Below are positions 41,314-49,561 of a stretch of 64,000 bases of DNA, one piece after another. The DNA is taken from assembly GCF_937863485.1 (NCBI RefSeq), contig NZ_CALMFY010000131.1:1-64000 (forward strand), read 5' to 3'. Source of the DNA: an uncultured Nostoc sp. Its GTDB lineage: Bacteria > Cyanobacteriota > Cyanobacteriia > Cyanobacteriales > Nostocaceae. The translations under genes and the position numbers were made by a program. A model generated the notes under the pieces. The model ran no database searches, was not told where the DNA came from, and was given only the letters and a program-made list of their open reading frames with translations. The first letter of the stretch is position 1, and the number at the start of each line of letters is the position of its first letter.

Positions 41314-42905
41314 GACTCCTCAACCTTAAAAGTGAAATAACTGACTAAAAATTGAACAGCAAAAGCCGCAGAAATATTTATCACAATACTTCTACTTAAA
41401 TGCCAGATTATTTACTAGCAAATATCTAGCTGGCTATATATCTGAAATTTCAGAGTCTCAAACCAGCAATCCAGTGATTGAATATGAAAGGAAAGAAAAT
41501 CGCATCCGATTATTTTTTATTTAAATACTGTAACCCGATAGGCTTACGGTACTTTAGCAACCTATTTTTGCATAGAGATTTATAAAATGCAAGTATCGTC
41601 ACTTTAGAACAGTAAATTTTAATTCAAGATTTGCCATGCCCAAATTGCCAGGATCGTGCTTGTAAAAAGGTGCGTTGCCTGATATTACACAGCACTATTT
41701 TGCGATCATTCTGGCAGCAAACAAGACTAAGGTGGTTACTTTGCGTCTGAAAGGTAAATAACACTAGTACCGCAAGGCGGAAGTCAAAAGTCAAAAGTAT
41801 TATGGAAGGGCTTTTTAGGGTTTTTAAATGGTTGCTCTATTTACGCCGTGTTGTATTAGTAGCTGTAACCCGCAAAATAATCGCTTTCCCTAACAACACA
41901 GACATTGTTAATAGTGATGTTTATAATGTCAATTGCTGTTTAAAAGTTAACTGTATACCTTATCTCTATGTCATTCTTGTGTCATTCTTGTGTCATTCTT
42001 ATGTCAGAATAATTCTCTTCTGTAACAGCAAAAAATTGTCAGGCTTTTATCAAGTCATATCTTCTGCCGCGCTAGTCGCCAAAAATTAAAAAAAATTAAC
42101 TCAACTTTAAAGGCCAGCAGAACAGAGTTATTCCACTTCGCTGATTACAGAAAATCAGGTAATCGCTTTGAGGCTTGGAAAATAAATCAAACCAGAATGC
42201 TGATTTTTTGGTTGGTCCTTAACCTTGGTTTTGGTCAAAACTAATTTAGATGCGATCGCCCTGCTTGTCTCTCCCATCAGGACAATCGTCTTTACTAGCA
42301 AGCGCATTCACATTTTTGACACAATTATGTAATAGGTTTGTCAAAACCATGTGTTATACATAGTGAACACAATATCAATTAATTATATAAGGCAGGTAAT
42401 TCCTGTCTTTTCTTATAAATACTTTGGGTACAATCAAGTAATATTGTCACATTTTTGACATTAGCTCATCATAGTGCCAAGACAAAGTGCAGTTTTTAAT
42501 TTATTAACTGGGGTTTTTGTCAAGAGTCACCTAATTTTGGATTTTGGATTTTGGATTTTAGATTCTGGAATTAACCTCTCCTTATAAAGAAGAGGCTTGT
42601 AATGATGATTTTTTGTTTTTATCTCCGTGAACGGAGAGGCTTGTAACATGAGTTAGATTCTAGATTTTAATTCCATTATCCAAACATCGTAACATCGTAA
42701 ATTGTCTCGGTCATTTATATGCGCTTCCCCTGAGCCGAGCAACACCATTACAAGTGTCTATAGCAAAAATTCAACATTTCAACAGTCATCGATTAAGAAG
42801 TTTATACAGCAATCTGGAATCAAACGCGCAGAAAATTTTGAGCGTTTTTCTTGAGTGAATAGCAAAGCGATCGCTAAAGTAATTATTCAGAGACATCACC
42901 ACAGC
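41314..42905. other. 1.6-kb gene-poor region
   Basis: No convincing gene. Contents: an AT-rich leader for the porin; GCTCTATTTACGCCGTGTTG near 41832 (also near 103-120); three direct copies of TGTCATTCTTG at about 41968-42003; and the inverted 185-bp repeat at 42531-42717. The sequence GTCAAAAACCCC is not duplicated. The 95-residue reading frame near 41802 overlaps the repeat and looks fortuitous. Confidence 0.55.
42531..42717. repeat. About 185-bp dispersed repeat, copy 2 (family E, inverted)
   Basis: Begins GTCACCTAATTTTGGATT, continues through GGAATTAACCTCTCCTTATA and CTCCGTGAACGGAGAGGC, and ends at TTGTCTCGGTC. It is the reverse complement of 26227-26415 with only a handful of differences. 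It contains a small hairpin TCTCCGTGAACGGAGA. Confidence 0.85.
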
Positions 42906-43349
42906 CTATTCTCTGGCAATAACTATATCGTTGGACTTAATAACGGCATAAGCCTCTTTCCCCTCAGACAAATCCAACTCTTCTACCGATACTCTGGTGA
43001 TAATCGAAGTTAACTCAACTTTGTGAACAATCTCCAGCGTCACCTCACTATTAACGGCTCCAGTGACAACTCGTTTAACAATACCCTTGAGAATATTGCG
43101 GGAGCTAACTTTGAGTGGTTTCTTTTGAATACTAATTTCTATCTCAGGCTGTTGAGCGTAGATATCTTCCTCTTTTGTGTTTATGGTAGGTTGCGAGTTG
43201 GATGATGAAGAGTGTTGATTAAGACCACGTACCAGTTCCCGGAGAATCTCAGTCTTAGTTCGCTGAGACTGGCCGCAGAACTCTTCCAAAATCTTCCGCT
43301 CCTCTTCTGAGGTTTGGAATGTGACCCACCCTTGTTCTTTTTTAGGCAT
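42906..43349 (-). CDS. RHH-like N-terminus fused to a TOBE/Mop (molybdate-binding) domain
   Basis: 147 residues. Residues about 6-40 (WVTFQTSEEERKILEEFC then RTKTEILRELVRGL) look like a ribbon-helix-helix DNA-binding segment. A polar linker (about 45-78) follows. Residues about 80-147 are a Mop/TOBE domain: SSRNILKGIVKRVVTGAVNS, LEIVHKVELTSIITRVS and EGKEAYAVIKSNDIVI. TOBE domains bind molybdate or tungstate oligomerically. The gene is divergent from modA with only 90 bp between starts. The natural hypothesis is a molybdate-sensing regulator of modA that uses an RHH rather than the winged-helix of ModE. It could also be a Mo-storage protein. Confidence 0.8.
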   Translation of the reverse strand: MPKKEQGWVTFQTSEEERKILEEFCGQSQRTKTEILRELVRGLNQHSSSSNSQPTINTKEEDIYAQQPEIEISIQKKPLKVSSRNILKGIVKRVVTGAVNSEVTLEIVHKVELTSIITRVSVEELDLSEGKEAYAVIKSNDIVIARE

Positions 43350-43439
43350 AAATTTACTGATATAGTTGGGAAAATATTGGTATTATTGTTATTCTATCTA
43401 GCATCAATTTTAGAAAAAAACCACTCTAGCACCTTTTTT
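43350..43439. promoter_or_regulatory. Bidirectional promoter region of the RHH-TOBE gene and modA
   Basis: Ninety bases between divergent starts. It is AT-rich and includes AAAATATTGGTATTATTG and TTATTCTATCTAG. The near-symmetric AATATTGGTATTATT could be an operator, but I cannot place -10/-35 boxes with certainty. Confidence 0.45.
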
Positions 43440-44234
43440 ATGAAAAGAAGACAAATTCTTGGCTTGCTGGGTATGGCAGTTGCAGGCTTGCTTCTGGCAA
43501 TTGGCTTACCATTGGTTACTCCTTCTCCTGTAATAGCACAGTCAAACACCAGCATACTCGTGTCCGCAGCCGCCAGCTTAAAAGAGACACTAGAAGAAAT
43601 TAAGCCTCTATACCAACAAACTAAATCAAATATCAACATTACTTATAATTTTGGGGCTTCTGGTGCCTTACAGCAACAGATTGAGCAAGGTGCGCCAGCA
43701 GATATCTTTATTTCTGCTGGCAAAAAACAAGTGGATGCTTTAGAAGAAAAAGGACTTTTAGTACCAGGTAGCCGTACTAACCTGGCAAATAACCGTCTAG
43801 TCTTGATTGTGGCTCAGGATGTTGTTGGCATCAGCAGCTTCTACAATTTAACAGATAGTAAGATTAAAAAAATTGCGATCGGTGAACCCAGGAGTGTACC
43901 TGCTGGGCAATATGGAGAGCAAGTCTTAAAGAAATTGAAACTTTATGATCGAGTCAAGTCCAAATTGGTCTTTGCTAACAATGTGCGGCAAGTCTTGGCA
44001 GCAGTAGAAAGTGGTAACGCCGAAGCTGGTTTAGTTTATGCCACTGACGCCAAAATCTCCAACAAAGTAAAAGTTGTAGTCGCTGCTGACGATAAGTTTC
44101 ACTCACCGATTGTCTATCCAATGGCAGTAATTAAAGGCAGTAAAAATATTCCCGCAGCCAAAGAGTTTATCGAGTTTTTATCTGGCAGTGAAGTCAAGAC
44201 TGTACTCAAAAAACATGGGTTTATTGTAAGTTAG
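43440..44234 (+). CDS. modA: Molybdate ABC transporter periplasmic substrate-binding protein
   Basis: The start is set at MKRRQILGLLGMAVAG (264 residues); it gives a clean signal peptide (cleavage near PSPVIAQS), whereas upstream codons do not. The mature protein has the ModA pattern: LVSAAASLKETLEEIKPLY, YNFGASGALQQQIEQGAPAD (oxyanion-binding Ser/Gly), IFISAGKKQVDALEEKGLL, YGEQVLKKL, GNAEAGLVYATDA and a C-terminal AKEFIEFLSGSE. It binds molybdate or tungstate in the periplasm for uptake. No modB/modC permease-ATPase gene follows in the window; the next gene is convergent. The partner must be encoded elsewhere. Confidence 0.92.
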   Translation: MKRRQILGLLGMAVAGLLLAIGLPLVTPSPVIAQSNTSILVSAAASLKETLEEIKPLYQQTKSNINITYNFGASGALQQQIEQGAPADIFISAGKKQVDALEEKGLLVPGSRTNLANNRLVLIVAQDVVGISSFYNLTDSKIKKIAIGEPRSVPAGQYGEQVLKKLKLYDRVKSKLVFANNVRQVLAAVESGNAEAGLVYATDAKISNKVKVVVAADDKFHSPIVYPMAVIKGSKNIPAAKEFIEFLSGSEVKTVLKKHGFIVS

Positions 44235-44269
44235 TTAAAAGTCAAAAACCCTTTTATTCTGAGTAGAAA

Positions 44270-44355
44270 ATGTGTAGGGTGTGTTAGCGATCGCGTAACA
44301 CACCGAAAGCATCCTTAATAGTACGTTAGGAATGTAACGCACCCTACAAAAGTTA
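44270..44355. repeat. Hairpin repeat between convergent modA and peroxiredoxin genes
   Basis: TAGGGTGTGTTAGCGATCGC ... TAACGCACCCTA. The inverted arms are related to the GTAGGGTGTGTTATCGCG core of family B at 52182. It could fold as a bidirectional terminator, although no long T run is seen. Confidence 0.5.
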
Positions 44356-44411
44356 CACTTTATTGAAAAATCCATTAGAGGACTTTTCAAATATCCTCTT
44401 AGGCTAATCGT

Positions 44412-44966
44412 CTAAGAAGCTGCGGACTGTAATTTTTCTAGTCGTGCCAGCACTTCTGAACTGTGAATGCTTGGGTTGACTTTCACAAAAGTCTCGCGCA
44501 AGATGCCCTGAGGATCGATGAGAAAACTGTGGCGCATCGATAAGAAACCGAGCCACGAACCGTAAGCTTTACTCACTGATCCATCAGTGTCAGCCAACAG
44601 CGGGAATTTTAGTCCCTCTGAATCACAAAATTTGGCGTGAGAATCAATGTCATCAGCACTTACGCCAATAATCTGGGCGTTTTTTTCGAGGTATTGCGGT
44701 AAGTCTTGCTGAAAACGACGAGCCTCTATAGTACAACCAGACGTAAAGTCTTTAGGATAAAAGTAGAGGACTAACCACTTACCGCGCAAGTCAGAGAGGG
44801 AAATTTTGCCATCCCCTGTATTGGTTGGCAAAGTAAACTCTGGTGCGGATTGATTAATTGCAGGAAGTTTACCACCAAGAGCATCAGCAGCAGGGGTAAA
44901 ATTCAGCCAGCTGATCACAGAAATACAGCTGACAAATAATATGCTTAAAAAAGTGCGGCGGGAAAT
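44412..44966 (-). CDS. Exported peroxiredoxin, BCP/PrxQ type
   Basis: The start is chosen at MISRRTFLSILFVSC (184 residues). It carries an SRRTFL twin-arginine-like motif and hydrophobic core, so export to the periplasm or thylakoid lumen is likely. The peroxidase domain (about 40-180) has the active site FYPKDFTSGCTIEARRFQQD with peroxidatic Cys. A nearby second Cys (DSHAKFCDSEGL) is a candidate resolving residue. PrxQ enzymes reduce H2O2 and lipid hydroperoxides using thioredoxin. The usual FYPKDxTPGC is present with Ser for Pro. It lies 50 bp downstream of the SipA-like gene on the same strand. Confidence 0.88.
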   Translation of the reverse strand: MSRRTFLSILFVSCISVISWLNFTPAADALGGKLPAINQSAPEFTLPTNTGDGKISLSDLRGKWLVLYFYPKDFTSGCTIEARRFQQDLPQYLEKNAQIIGVSADDIDSHAKFCDSEGLKFPLLADTDGSVSKAYGSWLGFLSMRHSFLIDPQGILRETFVKVNPSIHSSEVLARLEKLQSAAS

Positions 44967-45020
44967 CATAGTGCAAACCAGAATTACAACTTTACACAAG
45001 TTTACAATTCTTGGTTGCTA

Positions 45021-45269
45021 TTAGTCTCGCTCTGAGTGAGATTCGGAAGGAGTATCTGTACTTTCGATGTATTGGCTATCTAGGAGAAAGGCTCCCTTAG
45101 CGAAGCGAATACCCCAATATCCACCGGGACGGCGGTCAATGACTATACCTTCCTCGCCAATGTGAATCACATCGGGGGGGCGCAGCATGGGCATAGGTTC
45201 AGCAGTTTTGACGTAGGACGGTAGTGCCACAACCCGGACTTTACTACCAATAGGGAATTCTTTAGACAT
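45021..45269 (-). CDS. sipA: SipA-like regulatory protein (NblS/Hik33 partner, DUF3148)
   Basis: An 82-residue beta-rich small protein matching the cyanobacterial SipA pattern: FPIGSKVRVVALPSYVKTAE, PMPMLRPPDVIHIGEEGIV and GGYWGIRFAKGAFLLDSQYI (residues about 5-68). A variable polar tail follows. In Synechococcus, SipA binds the ATP-binding domain of the NblS histidine kinase and stimulates its autophosphorylation in high-light and nutrient-stress signalling. The SH3-like fold has no catalytic residues. It precedes the peroxiredoxin gene on the same strand (start-to-stop gap about 50 bp), an arrangement that makes sense for a stress response. Confidence 0.85.
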   Translation of the reverse strand: MSKEFPIGSKVRVVALPSYVKTAEPMPMLRPPDVIHIGEEGIVIDRRPGGYWGIRFAKGAFLLDSQYIESTDTPSESHSERD

Positions 45270-45295
45270 TTTGAAACAGCTAGGAGTTATGAGTT

Positions 45296-45435
45296 ATATG
45301 ATGTCCGGCAAATCACCCGTAATATGTCATTGCGACTGAAACGACGCAATCACAGGGTTTTTGGGATTGCTTCCCTTCTCTATGAGACGCTCCTCGAACG
45401 CTCGCAATGACGGTTATTTAAGCGGACTTGATATT
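45296..45435. repeat. MITE-like repeat family C, copy 2
   Basis: Ends TATGATGTCCGGCAAATCA and TTAAGCGGACTTGATATT are imperfect inverted repeats like those of 7149-7290. The interior is different (GACTGAAACGACGCAATCAC; CGCAATGACGG), including an inverted TCATTGCGA / CGCAATGA pair. Confidence 0.6.
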
Positions 45436-45681
45436 AATCAAAACTCATAACTCCTAACTTTTACTAGAGGTTATCCAATTTTCTATTTTGGTGTGAAGAA
45501 AGAGGGAAAGGAAAAGGGGAAAAAATTTCATCCCTTTTCCTGATCTTCTGCAAGAAGTCTATTAATTTTTGATTATGGAAAACAATGCCTAGACATCAGT
45601 CAAGGCTACGGCCACAGTAATTATGGTTACTAAGTATCTGGGTCAAAGCCCCAGACTTATTAACTATTTTTTGAAAGATTA

Positions 45682-46206
45682 TTATTGAGGATTGCCTTGT
45701 TGACGGCGCGAAGGGGCATTTTGACGGAATTGCTCTATTTTTTGCTGCTGTTCAGGGGTTAAGACTGCTTGAATTTGTTGTTTCTCAGACTCCCGGATTT
45801 GTCGGATTTGGGTTTTCTGTATTTCACTCAGATTTAAGTCAGCAAAATCACCTTTTCCACGACCATGATGCTGACCTGGTTGCCGTTGACCTTGACCAGT
45901 TTGTCCCTGAGCCTTACGCGCTTGCCACTCAGCCCGACGCGCTTGTTTCGCTGCCTCTAACTTGGCCTTTTGTTCTGGGGTGAAAACTGCCTCCATTTTG
46001 GTACGGCTATCGCGGCGAATTGCCTGAATTTGGGTTTTTTGGGCATCTGTTAGATTCAAGTCTTTCCAAGGGCCCCTTTCTTTTTGTGGACTTTGTGCAA
46101 GTAACACGGGTGAAGGAGAGGCTGTTTGAGCATCAACAGCAAAGGAGGTTGCAGTTAAAGTTAAGGCGATCGCTCCAGCGACTAGCGATAATGCTTTGAG
46201 TTTCAT
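45682..46206 (-). CDS. Spy/CpxP-like periplasmic LTxxQ-motif protein
   Basis: 174 residues with a signal peptide (about 1-26, ending VDAQTAS). The mature protein is helical and basic, with two repeats of the Spy/CpxP motif: DLNLTDAQKTQIQAIRRD (about 48-65) with EAVFTPEQKAKLEAA, and DLNLSEIQKTQIRQIRES (about 122-139) with QAVLTPEQQQKIEQF. A Gln/Gly/Arg-rich hinge lies between them. Such proteins act as periplasmic chaperones or as stress sensors that inhibit sensor kinases, and some bind metals. It is divergent from a NarL-type sensor kinase gene (371-bp intergenic with a perfect hairpin), which is compatible with control by that system. Confidence 0.82.
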   Translation of the reverse strand: MKLKALSLVAGAIALTLTATSFAVDAQTASPSPVLLAQSPQKERGPWKDLNLTDAQKTQIQAIRRDSRTKMEAVFTPEQKAKLEAAKQARRAEWQARKAQGQTGQGQRQPGQHHGRGKGDFADLNLSEIQKTQIRQIRESEKQQIQAVLTPEQQQKIEQFRQNAPSRRQQGNPQ

Positions 46207-46576
46207 TACTTATTTGGTGGTTTTTTCCTGGTTGGATGTCACCATCATAAGAACTTATCTTCAGTAGTCACATGAGGAGAAAGTCATGGTTTTACCCATG
46301 ACTTTAGTCATGATGGAATTTTAACAAATTTGACTGACAATAAATAATTAGGGGTTAAGAGTTAGAAGTGAGAAGTTATGAATAATGCAGATTTTGATTA
46401 TGATTAATTTATAAATCCTTATTTAGCGTATTATATAATTTTTTAGACATTGCACTTACACTTAATTGCTCATTCAGCGATAGATTTGAGCATCTGCTGA
46501 AGTTTTAATCGTCGGATGCCGCTCAAAAGTTCTGAACTCCTAACTCCTAATTCATAACTCATCTTTCATAACTTGA
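46207..46576. promoter_or_regulatory. Divergent intergenic region with a perfect 10-bp inverted repeat
   Basis: At 46280-46305 AAAGTCATGG and CCATGACTTT are exact inverted repeats around a 6-bp spacer, followed by AGTCATGATGG. It lies about 75-100 bp upstream of the Spy-like start. It is a candidate operator for the adjacent response regulator or an mRNA hairpin. The rest is AT-rich with no gene. Confidence 0.5.
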
Positions 46577-47854
46577 ATGAAGCGACTAATGAATCGTCCA
46601 ATTGAAATTAAGAAACATCCTTTTCCATCTCTGCTTTATCTGGAGTGGATACTACTAGCAATCACTGCATTGACAGCAGTTATACCACCTCCGTTACGGC
46701 GATTTCCTCACAAACCTCCAGAACTATCAATTTGTGATATATTTCCAGACTTATCAATTTGCAATCTCTTGCCAGAACTGTCAATTTATAGTTTGATTAT
46801 TTTTGCCTTAATGGGCTTAAGATTACCCAAAAATAACCAGATAACTAAGGTAATCTACACAGTAATTGAAATTTTATTGATTTTAACAACTGGACTTTTT
46901 GGTGAAAGATTTGCTCGCCTTTTCCCCGTTCTTTACATAATTTTAGTTACTCGCAGTTGCTTAATTTTTAAGTTACCTGGACGTTTATTCATTACAACTT
47001 TATCATTTACCTTATTTTTAGTTACTACACAGCTAAAATACCAGTTATTCAATTATCAAGCATCACCACAAGCACAAGAACGAGATCGTTTTTTTAGCTG
47101 GAATTGGTCGCTAACATTTGGCTTAAGTTTAGTTTTTGTGTTGTTGATGATGAATGCAGTATTATCTGAACGGCACAGTCGAGAAAAGCTAGCGATCGCT
47201 AATGAAAAACTCCGTCAATATGCCATGCAAATTGAAAATCAAGCTACCTTGGAAGAACGTAACCGCATTGCTCGTGAAATTCATGATTCATTAGGACATT
47301 CTCTAACTGCTTTAAATCTGCAATTAGAAACTGCTTTAAAATTGTGGCAATCTAATCCAGGTAAGGCAGAAACATTTCTAGCAACAGCAAAAGAATTAGG
47401 TTCAAAAGCGTTAAAAGATGTCCGTCAATCTGTTTCTACTATGCGTTTTAATCCCTTACAAGAGCAATCTTTAGAACGTGCGATCGCTAATCTTTCAGAA
47501 AGTTTTCATCGCTCCAATGGCATTTTACCAATTTATCAAATCAATCTGGAATCTTCTCTCCCACCTGAAATCAATACCGCTATTTACCGAATTACTCAAG
47601 AATCGTTGACAAATATATCTAAATATGCATTAGCAACAGAGGTGAAACTAGAACTTACTGAAATCAGAGGAAATTTACGATTGATAATTCAGGATAATGG
47701 TAGAGGTTTTGATTTAAGGCAAAATACTACTGGTTATGGACTTCATAGTATGCGCGATCGCACTTTAGCACTTGGAGGTGAGTTTAATATTAATAGCGTT
47801 CCTGGTTCTGGTTGCAAAATTACAGTTAATATTCCTTTAACAAGGTTGACATGA
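46577..47854 (+). CDS. NarL-family sensor histidine kinase
   Basis: A 425-residue membrane kinase. The N-terminal half holds about five hydrophobic segments and an odd triple Leu-Ser-Ile repeat ([20 protein letters not shown], residues about 51-75). A short coiled coil ([20 protein letters not shown]) leads to the HisKA_3 dimerisation domain with phospho-acceptor His in [20 protein letters not shown] (about 225-244). The HATPase_c domain follows (N box [19 protein letters not shown]1 [12 protein letters not shown]2 [16 protein letters not shown]). The gene overlaps the response regulator by 4 bp. No separate periplasmic sensor domain is visible, so the signal may be sensed in the membrane or through the Spy-like protein. 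Confidence 0.92.
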   Translation: MKRLMNRPIEIKKHPFPSLLYLEWILLAITALTAVIPPPLRRFPHKPPELSICDIFPDLSICNLLPELSIYSLIIFALMGLRLPKNNQITKVIYTVIEILLILTTGLFGERFARLFPVLYIILVTRSCLIFKLPGRLFITTLSFTLFLVTTQLKYQLFNYQASPQAQERDRFFSWNWSLTFGLSLVFVLLMMNAVLSERHSREKLAIANEKLRQYAMQIENQATLEERNRIAREIHDSLGHSLTALNLQLETALKLWQSNPGKAETFLATAKELGSKALKDVRQSVSTMRFNPLQEQSLERAIANLSESFHRSNGILPIYQINLESSLPPEINTAIYRITQESLTNISKYALATEVKLELTEIRGNLRLIIQDNGRGFDLRQNTTGYGLHSMRDRTLALGGEFNINSVPGSGCKITVNIPLTRLT

Positions 47855-48516
47855 TGATTAAAGTGTTGTTGGTAGATGACCAAGGTTTAATTCGTCAAGG
47901 ATTAAGAGTGTTATTAGAATTAGAACCAGATTTAGAGATAGTGGGAGAAGCAGAAAACGGTGAACAGGCGATTAATTTGGTTGCTAAATTTCAGCCAGAT
48001 GTAGTATTGCTGGATATCAGAATGCCAATTATGGATGGAGTTGCAGCTACGCGAGAAATTCAAAAACGTTTTGCAAAAACTAAAATTTTAGTATTGACGA
48101 CTTTTGATGATGATGAATATGTGTCAGCAGCCTTACAAAATGGGGCAATGGGTTATTTATTAAAAGATACGCCCTCAGAAGAATTAGCTGTTGCTATTCG
48201 TGCCGTTTATAAAGGATATACTCAATTGGGCCCAGGTATAGTTAAAAAACTATTGACTCAGTTTTCTCATGTTGCACTAACCCAATCACCGCCTGTACCA
48301 TCTAGTTTAGCTGAACTTACTCCTAGAGAAAAAGAGGTTTTGCGGTTAATTGCTACAGGCGCTAGTAACCGAGAAATTGCCCAGCAACTCTACATTTCTG
48401 AGGGGACTGTGAAAAATCATGTTACAAATATTTTAAACAGGTTAAATTTGCGCGATCGCACTCAAGCTGCGATTTGGGCAAATACATATTTATCCTATTT
48501 GAATGAACCAAGTTAA
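47851..48516 (+). CDS. NarL/LuxR-family response regulator
   Basis: 221 residues. Receiver domain (about 3-120) with phospho-acceptor Asp in [17 protein letters not shown] near 55, an acidic pair in [13 protein letters not shown], the conserved Thr in [12 protein letters not shown] and Lys in [11 protein letters not shown]. The LuxR-type DNA-binding domain is at about 150-212 ([20 protein letters not shown] then [18 protein letters not shown]). It overlaps the sensor kinase by ATGA, so translation is coupled. Likely targets are its own promoter and the divergent Spy-like gene. Confidence 0.93.
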   Translation: MMIKVLLVDDQGLIRQGLRVLLELEPDLEIVGEAENGEQAINLVAKFQPDVVLLDIRMPIMDGVAATREIQKRFAKTKILVLTTFDDDEYVSAALQNGAMGYLLKDTPSEELAVAIRAVYKGYTQLGPGIVKKLLTQFSHVALTQSPPVPSSLAELTPREKEVLRLIATGASNREIAQQLYISEGTVKNHVTNILNRLNLRDRTQAAIWANTYLSYLNEPS

Positions 48517-48775
48517 ATAATTCGTAATGATGTTCCTACGTTACTAACGCTGCGCTAACGTAATTCTTCACCGAGCTACTTATACAACTGAAAAATCATA
48601 ACTTACGTATTGATAAAACAGATAAAAAATGCATTGAATAAATCAGGAAAAAGCAGGCGATCACTCATCACCTTAAGCAGACTGCTCGTTAAGCTTGAAG
48701 CTAAAACTGTGTGGTGGACAGAAACATAATACAAGCGTAGTATAAAGATTAGTCTTGATTACGCTTAATTGTTTT

Positions 48776-49279
48776 ATGGAAGTGATTTTGGGTGATATCA
48801 CAAAGCTAGAAGTTGATGCCATCGTCAATGCTGCAAATACTAGTCTGCTTGGGGGTAGTGGTGTAGATGGAGCGATACACAAGGCATCTGGATCAGACCT
48901 AGTTGATGAGTGTAGGTCACTTAGAGGATGTAAGATTGGCGATGCTAAACTAACCAAAGGATATCGCTTGCCTGCAAGCTTCATCATTCATACCGTAGGC
49001 CCAGTATGGCGAGGAGGTAATTACGGAGAACCTGAACTTCTAGCTCAGTGTTACTATAAATGTATGCAAATTGCCGCAGATAAAGAGTTTAATAGTTTGG
49101 CATTTCCTTGCATTAGTACTGGCATTTATAAATATCCTAAAGCTTTAGCAGCTGAGGTGGCAGTGAAAATATGCGATGAACAACTACAAAAGAATGGTCG
49201 TCCACAAAGAATAATTTTTTGCTGCTATGACCCAGAAAACTATGGAATATATACAAATATTTTAGGATTTACGCATTGA
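48776..49279 (+). CDS. Macrodomain protein (O-acetyl-ADP-ribose deacetylase type)
   Basis: The start is placed at MEVILGDITKLEVDAIVNAA (167 residues), the canonical N-terminus of MacroD-type macrodomains; the seven upstream codons are ignored. Motifs: NAANTSLLGGSGVDGAIHKA with the ADP-ribose-binding Asn and Gly-rich loop (about 18-37), TKGYRLPASFIIHTVGPVW, and the diphosphate loop FPCISTGIYKYP near 120. The family removes ADP-ribose from acidic residues or hydrolyses O-acetyl-ADP-ribose. It is not adjacent to an ADP-ribosyltransferase in this window. Confidence 0.9.
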   Translation: MEVILGDITKLEVDAIVNAANTSLLGGSGVDGAIHKASGSDLVDECRSLRGCKIGDAKLTKGYRLPASFIIHTVGPVWRGGNYGEPELLAQCYYKCMQIAADKEFNSLAFPCISTGIYKYPKALAAEVAVKICDEQLQKNGRPQRIIFCCYDPENYGIYTNILGFTH

Positions 49280-49561
49280 CATAAGTAAATTAATATTGGT
49301 TAGATAAATTACTTTGACGTCGCAAATTCACTAAGGATAACACTTACTTTGGAAGATTTTCCGACTTAAGCAAAGTGTCAGTGGTACAGAGAGAAAAAAC
49401 GATATATTTGGAGTTACTTTGAAAAGACTATTCCTATAAGTTTTTTGATAGGCATAAAATCTTCTGAGTTTCTATAAGCTGAGGTTAACATAAGGATAAT
49501 GATTAATAATATCGTATTTCTAATGCTATAACTGGGAATTAAGATTAGTTAATGGTCGAAT

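Noticed and set aside
41802-42089. 95-residue reading frame in the gene-poor region
   Set aside because: It starts inside a dispersed repeat (GCTCTATTTACGCCGTGTTG, also near position 103), has no recognisable motif, and reads through the TGTCATTCTTG triplicate.
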